Shown here: positions 54,579 to 63,577 of the stretch, in pieces | Numbering within the stretch: position 1 is the first letter of the stretch | Layout of the letters: every line of letters starts with the position of its first letter | Assembly (NCBI GenBank): GCA_029233985.1 | Contig: JARGOK010000001.1 | Coordinates: 495,096 to 559,095 of the forward strand | Source: Candidatus Altimarinota bacterium | GTDB taxonomy: Bacteria; Patescibacteriota; Gracilibacteria; JAUYGZ01 | Length of the DNA stretch: 64,000 nt | Reading direction: 5' to 3' | Translations under genes and position numbers: made by a program | Notes under the pieces: model-generated | What the model saw: only the letters and a program-made list of their open reading frames with translations | What the model was told of the DNA's origin: nothing | Databases searched by the model: none

Positions 54579-55523
54579 ATGAACCTCTCGTACGAACATC
54601 TCGATCTGTCCCCTACAAAACCACTGATCATCGCCGTTTCTGGAGGCGCTGACTCAGTCGCATTGATTCACATGATGGAGAAGCTGAAGTTTGAATGTGT
54701 GGTGGCCCATGTGAATCATCAATTGCGAGATATGAGCACTGATGATGCGCAGTTTGTAGAGAAACTAGCTGATGACTATGGGATGACTTTTGAACTCAAG
54801 ACTGTTGATATTCAAGCTCTTGCAGATGGGGAAAACCTGGAGGCAATTGGACGACAAGAACGGTACAAATTCTTTCGAGAACTTGTTGAAAAGTATCAAG
54901 CGCAGGCCATTGTGACGGCTCATCATGCAGACGACCAAGTGGAGACCGTGCTGATGAATATGGTGAGAGGGTGTGGGTTGGATGGCCTGGCGGGAATGTC
55001 GGAGTATGGGAGAGGATTGTGGCGTCCTCTACTCTCAGTAGGAAAGGATGAGCTCTTGAAATATTGTGAAGATCAGGGGCTTTCTTTTCGTGAAGACGAG
55101 TCGAATCAAGATGAAAGATTCCGCAGGAATTATTTGAGAAAGCAGGTGGTCCCTTCTTTAAAAGAACTAAACCCAAACCTCTTAGAGACAATGGGAAATA
55201 ATATTTCACTTTGGAGAGAAGCCTCTCAAATGCTTCTATCACAAGCCATTTTATTTATTCAAGAACATCAAACTGGACTCTATGAATTCTCACTAGCTCC
55301 CTTTTTAGCTCTCGATGAGGCACTTCAGGCCTTAGTACTGCGTGAAATTTATGCTGATGCACATGGGACCAAGAAGGATTTGGAGCAGGCTCACCTGGAC
55401 CAAGTACTGAAAGTTATTAGAACCAATGTTTCTGGGAAGCAAAAAGAGTTTGGAAATGCTAAGATGCTGATCAGAAACCGTGAATCATTCCGGATCATTG
55501 ATCAAAGCGAAGGAATCAAATAA
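54579..55523 (+). CDS. tilS: tRNA(Ile)-lysidine synthase
   Basis: A 314-residue PP-loop ATPase that converts C34 of tRNA-Ile(CAU) to lysidine so that it reads AUA. The PP-loop VSGGADSVALIHMM, the HVNHQLR motif, TAHHADDQVETVLMN and GMSEYGRGLWRPLL are present. The C-terminal tRNA-binding part is short, giving a small TilS. Its target, a CAU-anticodon tRNA-Ile, could be one reading of the tRNA at 57.6 kb. Confidence 0.93.
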   Translation: MNLSYEHLDLSPTKPLIIAVSGGADSVALIHMMEKLKFECVVAHVNHQLRDMSTDDAQFVEKLADDYGMTFELKTVDIQALADGENLEAIGRQERYKFFRELVEKYQAQAIVTAHHADDQVETVLMNMVRGCGLDGLAGMSEYGRGLWRPLLSVGKDELLKYCEDQGLSFREDESNQDERFRRNYLRKQVVPSLKELNPNLLETMGNNISLWREASQMLLSQAILFIQEHQTGLYEFSLAPFLALDEALQALVLREIYADAHGTKKDLEQAHLDQVLKVIRTNVSGKQKEFGNAKMLIRNRESFRIIDQSEGIK

Positions 55524-55552
55524 AAGAATAAGGATACTCATTATTTTTCTCT

Positions 55553-56260
55553 ATGAATCTCTCAGACCACCTCCCACAGCTCACAGAAGATCAAATTGCT
55601 CAGCTGAACACTTTAACTGACCTCTTTCTCGAAACAAATAAACAGATCAACCTCAGTTCGATTAGAGACCGAGATGGCGTACTGATCAAGCATGTAGTGG
55701 ACTCGTTATTAATCCTCCCCTACTTGAAGCTGAAGGCAAAGGACAAGGTCTTAGATGTGGGTACTGGAGGCGGGTTTCCAGGTCTGGCACTCGCTATCGT
55801 ATATCCAGAAGTCCATTTTACACTCCTTGATGCTACACAAAAAAAAATCAATGCCGTACAAGCTATGTCTGATTCGTTAGGGCTGAAAAATATGGAAACT
55901 GAATGGGATCGTGCAGAAGAACTCGCTCATGAAGGAGACTTCAGACATCAGTTTGACCTGGTAATAAGTCGTGCATTAGCCCATTTTGGGACAAATCTAG
56001 AACTTTGCATGCCCTTTGTGCGACCTGGAGGGAAGTTTTTTGCATACCAAGGACCAGAAATGGCCGAAAAATGGATGAATTATAATGATATGGCTAAAAA
56101 ACTGGGCGGGAAGCTTATTTCCTGTCACAACACTGTACTTCCTGTAGAGGAGGCAAAAAGATGTTTTATTGAAGTAGAACAGACGACTGCCTGCATCAAC
56201 TCCTTTCCACGCCCCACTTCTCAGATTAGAAAAAGACCCCTTGAACCAGAAACATACTAG
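55553..56260 (+). CDS. rsmG: 16S rRNA (guanine-N7) methyltransferase RsmG
   Basis: A 235-residue Rossmann methyltransferase that makes m7G527 in 16S rRNA. It has NLSSIRDRDGVLIKHVVDSL, SAM motif I VLDVGTGGGFPGLALAI, LLDATQKKINAVQ and VISRALAHFG. The typical RsmG order and length. It follows tilS after 29 bases. Confidence 0.93.
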   Translation: MNLSDHLPQLTEDQIAQLNTLTDLFLETNKQINLSSIRDRDGVLIKHVVDSLLILPYLKLKAKDKVLDVGTGGGFPGLALAIVYPEVHFTLLDATQKKINAVQAMSDSLGLKNMETEWDRAEELAHEGDFRHQFDLVISRALAHFGTNLELCMPFVRPGGKFFAYQGPEMAEKWMNYNDMAKKLGGKLISCHNTVLPVEEAKRCFIEVEQTTACINSFPRPTSQIRKRPLEPETY

Positions 56261-56353
56261 GAGAGGGCTTTTTACTTGCACAAAAATGGCTTAAACCCTA
56301 TAATTCACAAGCTCATTTGGAGCCCTATCAATTTGAACTTTAAACTTCACTCC

Positions 56354-56620
56354 ATGCCCCTTCTCAAACATGCTATCAAGAAGATGAAGCAAGATAAGAA
56401 AAAGACGATTCGAAACAATGTCTTTCGAAACAGACTTACTTCACGAATGAAAGAACTTACAAATGCTGTGAAAGAACAGAAAATTGCTGATCTTCCAAAA
56501 CTTCTCACATCTGCTTACAAAGCTATTGATACAGCTTGTAAAAAGAATCTCATTAAGAAGAATAACGCTGCTCGAAAGAAATCTCGAATGGCGAAGATGG
56601 TTGCTGGAGTACAGAAATAG
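56354..56620 (+). CDS. rpsT: Ribosomal protein bS20
   Basis: An 88-residue, very basic helical protein: KHAIKKMKQDKKKTIRNN at the start and KNLIKKNNAARKKSRMAKMV at the end, the bS20 signature (RNxxxKSRMxK type). I use ATG 56354; an upstream TTG would add 26 unrelated residues. A strong terminator follows 20 bases after the stop. Confidence 0.93.
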   Translation: MPLLKHAIKKMKQDKKKTIRNNVFRNRLTSRMKELTNAVKEQKIADLPKLLTSAYKAIDTACKKNLIKKNNAARKKSRMAKMVAGVQK

Positions 56621-56640
56621 TACATTCTCACAATACTACA

Positions 56641-56675
56641 AAAAACCTTTCAGAGCTTATCTGGAAGGTTTTTTT
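56641..56675 (+). terminator. Rho-independent terminator of rpsT
   Basis: AAAAACCTT (56641-56649) pairs with AAGGTTTTT (56665-56673), extended by CAGA/TCTG, and a T run follows. Confidence 0.9.
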
Positions 56676-56686
56676 AATACCTAGGG

Positions 56687-56714
56687 TTGATTTAATCTCT
56701 CCTCGTAGTAAGAT
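56687..56714 (+). promoter_or_regulatory. Candidate promoter of the oxygenase-like gene
   Basis: TTGATT (56687-56692), 16 bases and TAAGAT (56709-56714), four of six matches each, 26 bases before ATG 56741. Confidence 0.4.
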
Positions 56715-56740
56715 ACCGCCTTCAGCTCATTACATTTTTT

Positions 56741-57478
56741 ATGGGAAGCATGGAATGTCATATTATTATGCCAGAGTACAGAGACCGAAAGTTTTCCCAA
56801 CTTGGATGCGAGATTGGAAACTCACAAAAGCGAATAACACCAGACGAAGTCTCTCACTTTCTTGACTCAAGTGAGAAAGAAGTGCTTCTTGAGCAATATG
56901 GAGTCTTAAAACTCCATGTCACTTCAGACTTTAGCGAGCAAACCCAACAAGATCCTTGGAGAATTATTAAAAACACCAGAGATGCCTCACTTAATGGTCT
57001 ACTTCATACGGATGGAGTTGATTTTGCTCTCTACAATAATGGAGGTCGTTCTTCGAGTACCGCTATATTAGGACGAACAAAAGGCCTAGAGCTCTATTCA
57101 AAATCATTACTAACATTGGGAAAAAGAACCCGAGTCAATTTTTCATATATTAGAGACTCCATCCAAGAACTTCTCGAAAAGAAAGAAGAATATAAATACG
57201 CCTCGATTCGTGAGGATGATGAAGTGTATCAACTTTTAGTATATGGTGTGTTGTTTGCAATAAGTGACCGTCTCAACGATGCAAGACGTGATACCTGGTT
57301 TGAAGTTATGAATGAATTCACAAAACAGATGAGATCTCTGAATCTTTTGCTCGAAGAAAATTGGTTAGATAGACCTATTCTCCTACTGATTTCAAAATAT
57401 GTTCTTCATTATCGCCTACCCGACTCCAAACTTGGCCCCTATGAAGAAAACCACACATATCGGATGAATTTGGACTAA
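56741..57478 (+). CDS. Probable TauD-like Fe(II)/2-oxoglutarate oxygenase
   Basis: A 245-residue protein. Several features fit the TauD/clavaminate-synthase fold: a GVLKLHV strand, the HxD metal pair H89-T-D91 in LLHTDGVDF, then VLHYR with a distal H223 and a basic residue R241 18 positions later, which is where the 2-oxoglutarate arginine sits in TauD. The spacing is good but overall similarity is low, and the substrate is unknown. An oxygen-dependent enzyme would be surprising in a fermentative CPR cell. The gene stands alone between rpsT and tRNA-Met. Confidence 0.5.
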   Translation: MGSMECHIIMPEYRDRKFSQLGCEIGNSQKRITPDEVSHFLDSSEKEVLLEQYGVLKLHVTSDFSEQTQQDPWRIIKNTRDASLNGLLHTDGVDFALYNNGGRSSSTAILGRTKGLELYSKSLLTLGKRTRVNFSYIRDSIQELLEKKEEYKYASIREDDEVYQLLVYGVLFAISDRLNDARRDTWFEVMNEFTKQMRSLNLLLEENWLDRPILLLISKYVLHYRLPDSKLGPYEENHTYRMNLD

Positions 57479-57533
57479 GACTTTTTTGATGATACGATTT
57501 CCCTGCTCTGAGGGCTCCTTAGCTTTCCCAAGT

Positions 57534-57550
57534 GTTCCCATATTGGGAAC
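57534..57550. promoter_or_regulatory. Perfect palindrome, possible operator
   Basis: GTTCCCA (57534-57540), TAT, TGGGAAC (57544-57550), about 40 bases before tRNA-Met. There is no T tract, so it is not a terminator; it looks like a two-fold binding site for a repressor. Confidence 0.4.
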
Positions 57551-57590
57551 TTGAACGAACCGAAGGCTTTCTCATAGCAAAGTTCTTTTT

Positions 57591-57666
57591 GGGCCCGTAG
57601 CTCAGTGGTTAGAGCAGTCGACTCATAATCGATTGGTCCCTGGTTCAAGTCCAGGCGGGCCCACCA
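57591..57666 (+). tRNA. tRNA with CAT anticodon (tRNA-Met, or tRNA-Ile2)
   Basis: A full cloverleaf: acceptor GGGCCCG with CGGGCCC, D arm GCTC/GAGC, anticodon stem GTCGA/TCGAT with loop CTCATAA (anticodon CAT), T arm CCTGG/CCAGG with TTCAAGT, and an encoded CCA. The acceptor begins with a paired G1, so it is not an initiator. It is either elongator tRNA-Met or the tRNA-Ile that TilS would modify; the sequence alone does not decide. Confidence 0.93.
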
Positions 57667-57791
57667 GTCTTCGCTCTTGCGGAGTTTTGACTGGCAACCA
57701 CCCTTCTCTTTTTCATGTGATATACTTCCTGGCGTTTCTCTTTATGGAACCTTCACGATGAGCTAAGATAGACTGGAATCTAACCCTCTTC

Positions 57792-59264
57792 ATGCGCCAG
57801 CTCCTTCAACGAACACGGACACACCTGGAACTTATGCGTGACCAGCATGAGCCGATGAAAGCTGCACTGGAACTGCTTTTGAAAGAGTATAGCGATGCCT
57901 TGCAACCTCCCATTCGTCGCATGGTTAATTTTGTACACAAAGCACAACGGCTCATAAAGATTTGCGAGACAGGAATTTACTCCAATGCTGAAGTATTGAA
58001 AAAACTCCTCAACTCCCCTGATCCCATTTGGAGTATGATGCCAGGATTGCCTGTTGAGGTAGAGCTCACGAAAGCCTTGGCTCGAGATCTGTTTCAGTCT
58101 TCTGGTGCGGTATCAGGTGAAAGGATTATTATTGCTGTCACCGAAGAAGGACGGGATGTTGCGGAAGAAGTGATTGCTCTCTGCATGCAAAACCAAGTGG
58201 ATTTTGAACTGGGAATAAAAGATGCTCATCGAGGAATGGTATTGATCAATCATCTCGATGAATCCCAACTACAAAAACTCGCTAACCTAACTCTAGAAAA
58301 ATATGAAGGAGTTCACCGTGAGATTATTATTTCTTCGAGCACAAACCCTGATATCAAGGAACAAATTGATACAGAAAAACGCTTGATCTATCGTATGATG
58401 AATCAAAAAATTCATGATATGGCGATGTCTGGAAAGCTCCATTACACGCTTACTCGTATTCCAAATGCACATGATGCGGAGCTGGATGAAATGGAGTATG
58501 AAGAATATTTGAAACTCTTTTTTGAACTCTGTGATCAACCTTGGAAAGAAATCCAATTGGCACAAGAAGCTCTGAAGAAAAAATTTGATATGAGCAAGAG
58601 CCTGCACATTAGTAATAATGACGGGACGAACATCACTCTTAATATTGAAGGAATGACCTTTGCCAATAGTGTGATTGCGAAAAATATTCCTGGTTCAGAA
58701 ATCTTTAGTGCGCCTCGAAAAGATGGAGTGGATGGCGTTGTTGTCGCCAAGGGAAGATTTCATTATGGAGCAAGCGGGATTATGGAAAATTTTCGATTTG
58801 AATTTGAAAAAGGAAAACTGATCAAGTATTCCGCCGAAGTTGGACAAGAAGATTTAAAGAACATTTTGGAGGCTGACAATGAGCAAGGAGAAGGTACAAA
58901 ATTTGTTGGAGAAATTGGCATTGGAACAAATCCTCATATGCGACAACATGTCGTCAATTCCCTCTTGGTTGAGAAGATTGGCGGGAGTTTTCATTTGGCC
59001 TTAGGATCTTGCTATACTTATGATGAGTATCTGGGTGAGCCAGTCACGCTCAATAATGGAAATGTGAGTCAGTCGGGAACACACTGGGATATCACTACAC
59101 TCCTTCGTGGGAAAGATGGGCGCATGGAAATCGATGGAGAATTGATTCAAGAAAATGGAGATTGGATTGGAGCAGAGTTTGAAGTCTTAAACCAAGGATG
59201 GGGTGCCTTAGCGGAGGAGGACCAACCACACTGGTGGAAAGAAAACTTTTCAAATGGATATTAA
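57792..59264 (+). CDS. M29-family metallo-aminopeptidase
   Basis: A 490-residue aminopeptidase of the thermophilic AmpS/PepS family. All ligand motifs of the two-metal site are visible: FSAPRKDGVDG, FVGEIGIGTNPH (Glu), SFHLALG (His), SCYTYDEY (Tyr) and THWDIT (His and Asp). An N-terminal extension of about 110 residues is unusual: M29 members are nearer 400-420 residues. It releases amino acids from peptides in the cytoplasm. The next gene overlaps its end by 11 bases. Confidence 0.92.
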   Translation: MRQLLQRTRTHLELMRDQHEPMKAALELLLKEYSDALQPPIRRMVNFVHKAQRLIKICETGIYSNAEVLKKLLNSPDPIWSMMPGLPVEVELTKALARDLFQSSGAVSGERIIIAVTEEGRDVAEEVIALCMQNQVDFELGIKDAHRGMVLINHLDESQLQKLANLTLEKYEGVHREIIISSSTNPDIKEQIDTEKRLIYRMMNQKIHDMAMSGKLHYTLTRIPNAHDAELDEMEYEEYLKLFFELCDQPWKEIQLAQEALKKKFDMSKSLHISNNDGTNITLNIEGMTFANSVIAKNIPGSEIFSAPRKDGVDGVVVAKGRFHYGASGIMENFRFEFEKGKLIKYSAEVGQEDLKNILEADNEQGEGTKFVGEIGIGTNPHMRQHVVNSLLVEKIGGSFHLALGSCYTYDEYLGEPVTLNNGNVSQSGTHWDITTLLRGKDGRMEIDGELIQENGDWIGAEFEVLNQGWGALAEEDQPHWWKENFSNGY

Positions 59265-59940
59265 TGATTCCAATATGGAACTCTTTGATGCTTCGCTCTT
59301 TACCGGGCTCGATGTTACCGATCGCTCTTTTTTGAATAACCATGTTGAAGTTCAAACCTTTATCAAAGACTCGTTTATTTTTAATAAAGGTGACCAAGCA
59401 GATATGCTCTATGTCCTCAAGAGTGGTCTTTTGAAAATGACTCAGTTTCGTTCAGGAACTACAAAAGAGGAAATTGTCTGCCTCATTGATATCGGTGATC
59501 AATTTTGCCTCGCCCCTCTTCTTGAAGAAGCAACTCATCATATGTCTGCAATTGCGATTGAGAAGTGTGAAGTCTACGTGCTGAAGAGAGCAGATATTAT
59601 GAATCTTATTGACCAATCTCATGACTTTTCTCGTCGAGTCATTAAAGTCTTAGCAAAAAAAGAATGCGATCTCTGTGAAGAGGTCTGTGACCTTTCCTTG
59701 AACACTACAAAAGAACGTCTTGCGAAGTATCTCCTGAAACAATTTGAGAAAAAAGGAAATGCGGAACCATTTCAGATTCCCTTGAGCCAATCTGACTTGG
59801 CAGGATTTTTAGGAACGGTAAGAGAATCTGTTTCTCGAGATTTAGCCGCGTTTAAAAAAGCTCAGCTCATTCAAGTGGAGCAAGGAAATATAAAAGTCCT
59901 TGATTATGATGGACTCAAGAGGATGGCGGAGAGAGGCTAG
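59254..59940 (+). CDS. Crp/Fnr-family transcription regulator
   Basis: A 228-residue regulator. The N-terminal cyclic-nucleotide-binding-like beta roll contains FIFNKGDQADMLYVLKSGLLKM; a long dimerisation helix follows, and the winged helix has PLSQSDLAGFLGTVRESVSRDLAAFKKAQLI, the Crp-type recognition helix. There is no Fnr cysteine cluster at the N-terminus. The overlap with the aminopeptidase gene suggests coupled expression. It converges on korB, with stop codons interlocked in CTAG. Confidence 0.93.
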   Translation: MDINDSNMELFDASLFTGLDVTDRSFLNNHVEVQTFIKDSFIFNKGDQADMLYVLKSGLLKMTQFRSGTTKEEIVCLIDIGDQFCLAPLLEEATHHMSAIAIEKCEVYVLKRADIMNLIDQSHDFSRRVIKVLAKKECDLCEEVCDLSLNTTKERLAKYLLKQFEKKGNAEPFQIPLSQSDLAGFLGTVRESVSRDLAAFKKAQLIQVEQGNIKVLDYDGLKRMAERG

Positions 59941-60800
59941 ACATATTGCTTTAGTACTTTCCCCATCGAGAGTGGCTTTTCTAATTCACGATACATTTGT
60001 GCTGGTGTCTTTTCTGCAATTTGTGGAAGTCCGTCACAGTAAGTCGGCTTCTCTTCCTGATAAAATATTCCATACCAGAGCTTTGATTTGTCTTGAGCTT
60101 GTGCAAAAGCTTTTGATCTATTATCTGGAGTGAAGCCTTCTGGAAGAGGAGAAATACTGTCCTTATAAAACTCTTCGGTATTATTGCGCTTGAAAGATGG
60201 GCAGATCTGAAGACAATCAATAATGGAAAACCCTTTGTGCTGCATTCCCTTGAGAATAATTTCGGTCATTGAAGGGAGATCATTATAGTAAGCACGAGCA
60301 GCGAAGGTAGCATCCGATGCAAGAGCGAGTTCCATTGGCTGGATGGGTTCTTCGATCACTCCTGATGGAGTGGACTTGCTGCAAAAGCCTTTTTCAGTCG
60401 TCGGTGATGTTTGACCTGTGGTGAGCCCGTAGATCTGATTGTTGTGAACGATGTAGGTGAGGTCGATATTTCTTCGTGAAGTATGGATGAAATGAGACAA
60501 ACCAATTCCATACCCGTCTCCATCTCCACCGATCACAATCACCTTCAGATTTGGATTGGCCATCTTTGCTCCGGTTGCCACAGGGAGAGCTCGTCCGTGC
60601 AAAGCATGCATTCCATAGACCTTCATAAAGTCCGCTCCATTCCCTGCGCACCCTACGCCCCAAACCACCATCACATCTTCATGATTGAGATCCAACTGCT
60701 GAATGGCATTATTGATCGCATGAAGTATGAAGTAATCACCACAACCTGGACACCAGGTGGGTTTTACGGGAGACAGAAGCTCTGTTTTTTTGACGGACAT
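59937..60800 (-). CDS. korB: 2-oxoacid:ferredoxin oxidoreductase, beta subunit
   Basis: A 287-residue TPP-binding subunit. TWCPGCGDYFILHAINNA carries the CxxC of this subunit family, and GGDGDGYGIGLSHFIHT plus NNQIYGLTTGQTSPTTE form the TPP-magnesium motif. With KorA it oxidises a 2-oxoacid (2-oxoglutarate or a related acid) to the acyl-CoA and reduces ferredoxin. The gene lies 93 bases after korA on the same strand. No 4Fe-4S delta subunit is seen. Confidence 0.9.
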   Translation of the reverse strand: MSVKKTELLSPVKPTWCPGCGDYFILHAINNAIQQLDLNHEDVMVVWGVGCAGNGADFMKVYGMHALHGRALPVATGAKMANPNLKVIVIGGDGDGYGIGLSHFIHTSRRNIDLTYIVHNNQIYGLTTGQTSPTTEKGFCSKSTPSGVIEEPIQPMELALASDATFAARAYYNDLPSMTEIILKGMQHKGFSIIDCLQICPSFKRNNTEEFYKDSISPLPEGFTPDNRSKAFAQAQDKSKLWYGIFYQEEKPTYCDGLPQIAEKTPAQMYRELEKPLSMGKVLKQYV

Positions 60801-60893
60801 GGGGCTAGGTTTTAGGTTTTAGATTTTAGCTACTTTGCAATGAAAAGTGTTCGGTTCCCCTTTAAAAGGACTAGAGGTCCGGGCGGGTTTGGT

Positions 60894-62624
60894 CTACAAC
60901 ATCTCCCTTACTTTCTCCACCAGCTCCTCTGGATAAAATGGTCTTCCATCAATCCGATGGTAAGCATCAGTTGGAACGAAGTCGGTATACTGTTTGAGGA
61001 TTCCTTGGAACTGACCTTCGCCGTTTCCTTCGATGAAGAGGGTCTTGGGATATTTGGCGAGTTCGTTTTTCAGTTTTTCCCAATCGAGAGGGAAGAGACA
61101 GCTAAAATGAAGGATATTTACTGATACCCCCTCCGACTCAAGAGCTCTCATCGCTTCACGAGCTACCATTTTTGTAGATCCCCAGGTGACCAGCGTGAGA
61201 CCTGCTTTTTCTGGACCGATCAGGGCAGGCATCGGGAGCTCTGAAGCGATGGCTGCAATTTTTTGATGTCTTTTGTCTCGTTGTTTGAGCACCATGTCGG
61301 CTTCCTCAGTTGCGAATCCATGTTCATCGTGCTCGTAACTATTGGCCAAGAAGCACCCACCCTTTGTACCAGGAATAGCTCTCGTGCTGACCCCATCTTT
61401 TACATCTACTTGGTATCTCACATAGTCTTCTGGGAGTTGATCAAAAGTAACCTTTCCTTTTTTTATTGGTACGCGTTGGTCATCGAGTGCAGGAGTTGTG
61501 AAGTGTGATTCTGCTAGGAATTTATCAGACAAGACAATGACTGGGGTTTGATAAACATCTCCGAGATTAAAAGCTTCTTGCATCAGGTAAAAACATTCTT
61601 CGTTATCCCCAGGTGCTAGGATGATACGCGGAAACTCATCTTGTCCTGCATGGAGAACAAATCTGAGATCGGCTTGTCCGGTAAAAGTAGGAACACCTGT
61701 AGCTGGTCCTGGCCTCATCGCTATAAAGATGACAGGCCCCGCCTCACTGATAGCAGCGAAACCGAGAGCTTCTGCCATAAGAACAAAACCTCCTCCCGAA
61801 GTAGCTACCATAGCTCTCGCGCCGGCATGCCAAGCACCCGTTGTCATATTGAGTGCTGCAATTTCATCTTCTACGTGTTTCAGTACAACATTGTGAGAAT
61901 TTTCGAGGTCTCCAAAAAATTCCATAACTGAAGATGCTGGTGTCATTGGATATGAACAGAGGAGTTTGCACCCAGCGGCCACTGCTCCATAAGTAATAGC
62001 TTGGTTTCCAGTGAGGAAGTAGGCTTTATCATCCCCTCTTTCTTGAGCTGGGAAATCCCAGTCCTTGTGCGGCTTGAATTTTTTTCCGAGATCGTATCCT
62101 GCTTGAGCTGCTGCTTGGTTTCCCGAAACAATATCAGCTCCTTTTGAGGCGAATTGATCGGCTAAAACTTGTTTGTAGATTTCTATATCTACTCCAAGCA
62201 TTGCAAAAGCAGCAGCGAGTCCGACGGTATTAAACATAATGGCATTGCCTGCTACCTCGACAGCTGTCTTGAAGAGCGGGAGAGAAATATAATGGAGATC
62301 TTCTCTGGTCTTGTCTTCATCTTTAAGTTTGATTTTTTTTTCATCAACAATAATCACTCCTCCTGATTCCATCTGGTCCTGATATTTCCTCACCGTGTTT
62401 TTATCGAGTGCGAGAAGAATATGAGTCTTGCTGTCGTGAGAGTGAATTTTCTCGTCAGCTGCACGTGCCCATAGCACATTGTGGCCACCTTTGATTAATG
62501 ATGGATATTCATCATTATCATGGACATAGTACCCCAGTCGGAGCATTACTTTTCCAAAGTTAAACCCAACGGTTTTGATCCCTTGACCCGCAGGTCCTCC
62601 GACACAAAAAGTAATATCTTTCAT
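60894..62624 (-). CDS. korA: 2-oxoacid:ferredoxin oxidoreductase, fused gamma-alpha subunit
   Basis: A 576-residue protein. The gamma domain (residues 1-190, beginning TFCVGGPAGQGIKTVGFNFGK) is fused to the alpha domain (TGNQAITYGAVAAGCKLLCSYPMTPAS, then GPATGVPTFTGQADL and the C-terminal TPP-core helix). This gamma-alpha fusion is the usual form of KorA in many anaerobes. The pair with KorB suggests fermentative catabolism with ferredoxin as electron carrier. Confidence 0.92.
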   Translation of the reverse strand: MKDITFCVGGPAGQGIKTVGFNFGKVMLRLGYYVHDNDEYPSLIKGGHNVLWARAADEKIHSHDSKTHILLALDKNTVRKYQDQMESGGVIIVDEKKIKLKDEDKTREDLHYISLPLFKTAVEVAGNAIMFNTVGLAAAFAMLGVDIEIYKQVLADQFASKGADIVSGNQAAAQAGYDLGKKFKPHKDWDFPAQERGDDKAYFLTGNQAITYGAVAAGCKLLCSYPMTPASSVMEFFGDLENSHNVVLKHVEDEIAALNMTTGAWHAGARAMVATSGGGFVLMAEALGFAAISEAGPVIFIAMRPGPATGVPTFTGQADLRFVLHAGQDEFPRIILAPGDNEECFYLMQEAFNLGDVYQTPVIVLSDKFLAESHFTTPALDDQRVPIKKGKVTFDQLPEDYVRYQVDVKDGVSTRAIPGTKGGCFLANSYEHDEHGFATEEADMVLKQRDKRHQKIAAIASELPMPALIGPEKAGLTLVTWGSTKMVAREAMRALESEGVSVNILHFSCLFPLDWEKLKNELAKYPKTLFIEGNGEGQFQGILKQYTDFVPTDAYHRIDGRPFYPEELVEKVREML

Positions 62625-62653
62625 AAGTATATTTCAGCCAAAAGAGTACACCA

Positions 62654-62682
62654 AGTGTAGTTGATGCCATACAGAACTCCAA
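62654..62682 (-). promoter_or_regulatory. Candidate promoter of korAB
   Basis: On the minus strand TTGGAG (62677-62682), 17 bases and TACACT (62654-62659). Just upstream at 62689-62698 lies the palindrome TTGACGTCAA, a possible regulator site. Confidence 0.5.
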
Positions 62683-62837
62683 CCGTTTTTGACGTCAAGA
62701 CTCCTCAACAAGAAAAGGCGGTATTAGCGAGAACCATGCCTCTTTGACTTCATTGTGTTCCCGAGAGGAATCTCTTTATTTCTTTGCTTCCACTACTCTT
62801 TATACTTTAACTGGGGCAACAAAACTGCGAAGTACTT

Positions 62838-63569
62838 TTAGACAAGACTCTCAAGTGCCATGACTCCAACCAAGAGGATCATGATAATTGGCACATGTAC
62901 CAAATACACAAGAAGCGCATTCTGACCAAGTTTTTTAAAGAATTGAACTCCTCGCGTCTCCCTTGAAACTAATGGGTGGTTTTTCAAGATAATTTTTAAT
63001 GGACCTGAAACCAGAACCCCAAAACATATCCAAGCCAACCATGGGAAAATTGGGAACCAATCAATTGACCTGAATCCCTCCATCTTCGAACCAAGAACAA
63101 TTCCTCCCCAAGAATTAGATTCTATCGAACCAATAAAAAATGGCAAAAAAATACTACAGATAAGCAGGAGAACAACTCTCCTTTTATTCCCTACCAGAGG
63201 AAGGAGAAGCAAGCCCCCTAGAGCTATCATATGTAAAATCCCAAACCTTATAAACTCATCTGGAATATACAGCCAAGTTGAGAATGAAACAAACAAAGCT
63301 GCTGCTGCAATGACCCCTAGCCTTTTGAGTTGCTTCTTTAGGAAGCTCCATTGAGACGAACTATTGCTAAAAGAGAGCTCGAGAGAGACCCCAACCAAAA
63401 CAAGAAAACTCACTCGAATCAAAAAACCAAATACAACCCAAGGAGTTGAACTAAAATTAATAAATAATATTTTGAGATAATTGAGTGCGAAAAAGAAATG
63501 AAAAATAATCATACTGAAAACTGTAGCTCCTCTCCAGATATCAAAATCGATAATTCGGTTTGTTTTCAT
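62838..63569 (-). CDS. DUF1624/HGSNAT-like membrane acyltransferase
   Basis: A 243-residue polytopic membrane protein with about seven segments. The N-terminus RIIDFDIWRGATVFSMIIFHFFFAL matches the heparan-alpha-glucosaminide N-acetyltransferase-like family (R-x-D-x-x-RG and a following His in the first helix). Those proteins move acyl groups across membranes onto sugars, so this may decorate surface glycans. The size is shorter than the eukaryotic enzyme but normal for the bacterial DUF1624 group. Confidence 0.82.
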   Translation of the reverse strand: MKTNRIIDFDIWRGATVFSMIIFHFFFALNYLKILFINFSSTPWVVFGFLIRVSFLVLVGVSLELSFSNSSSQWSFLKKQLKRLGVIAAAALFVSFSTWLYIPDEFIRFGILHMIALGGLLLLPLVGNKRRVVLLLICSIFLPFFIGSIESNSWGGIVLGSKMEGFRSIDWFPIFPWLAWICFGVLVSGPLKIILKNHPLVSRETRGVQFFKKLGQNALLVYLVHVPIIMILLVGVMALESLV

Positions 63570-63577
63570 AATAAGGA

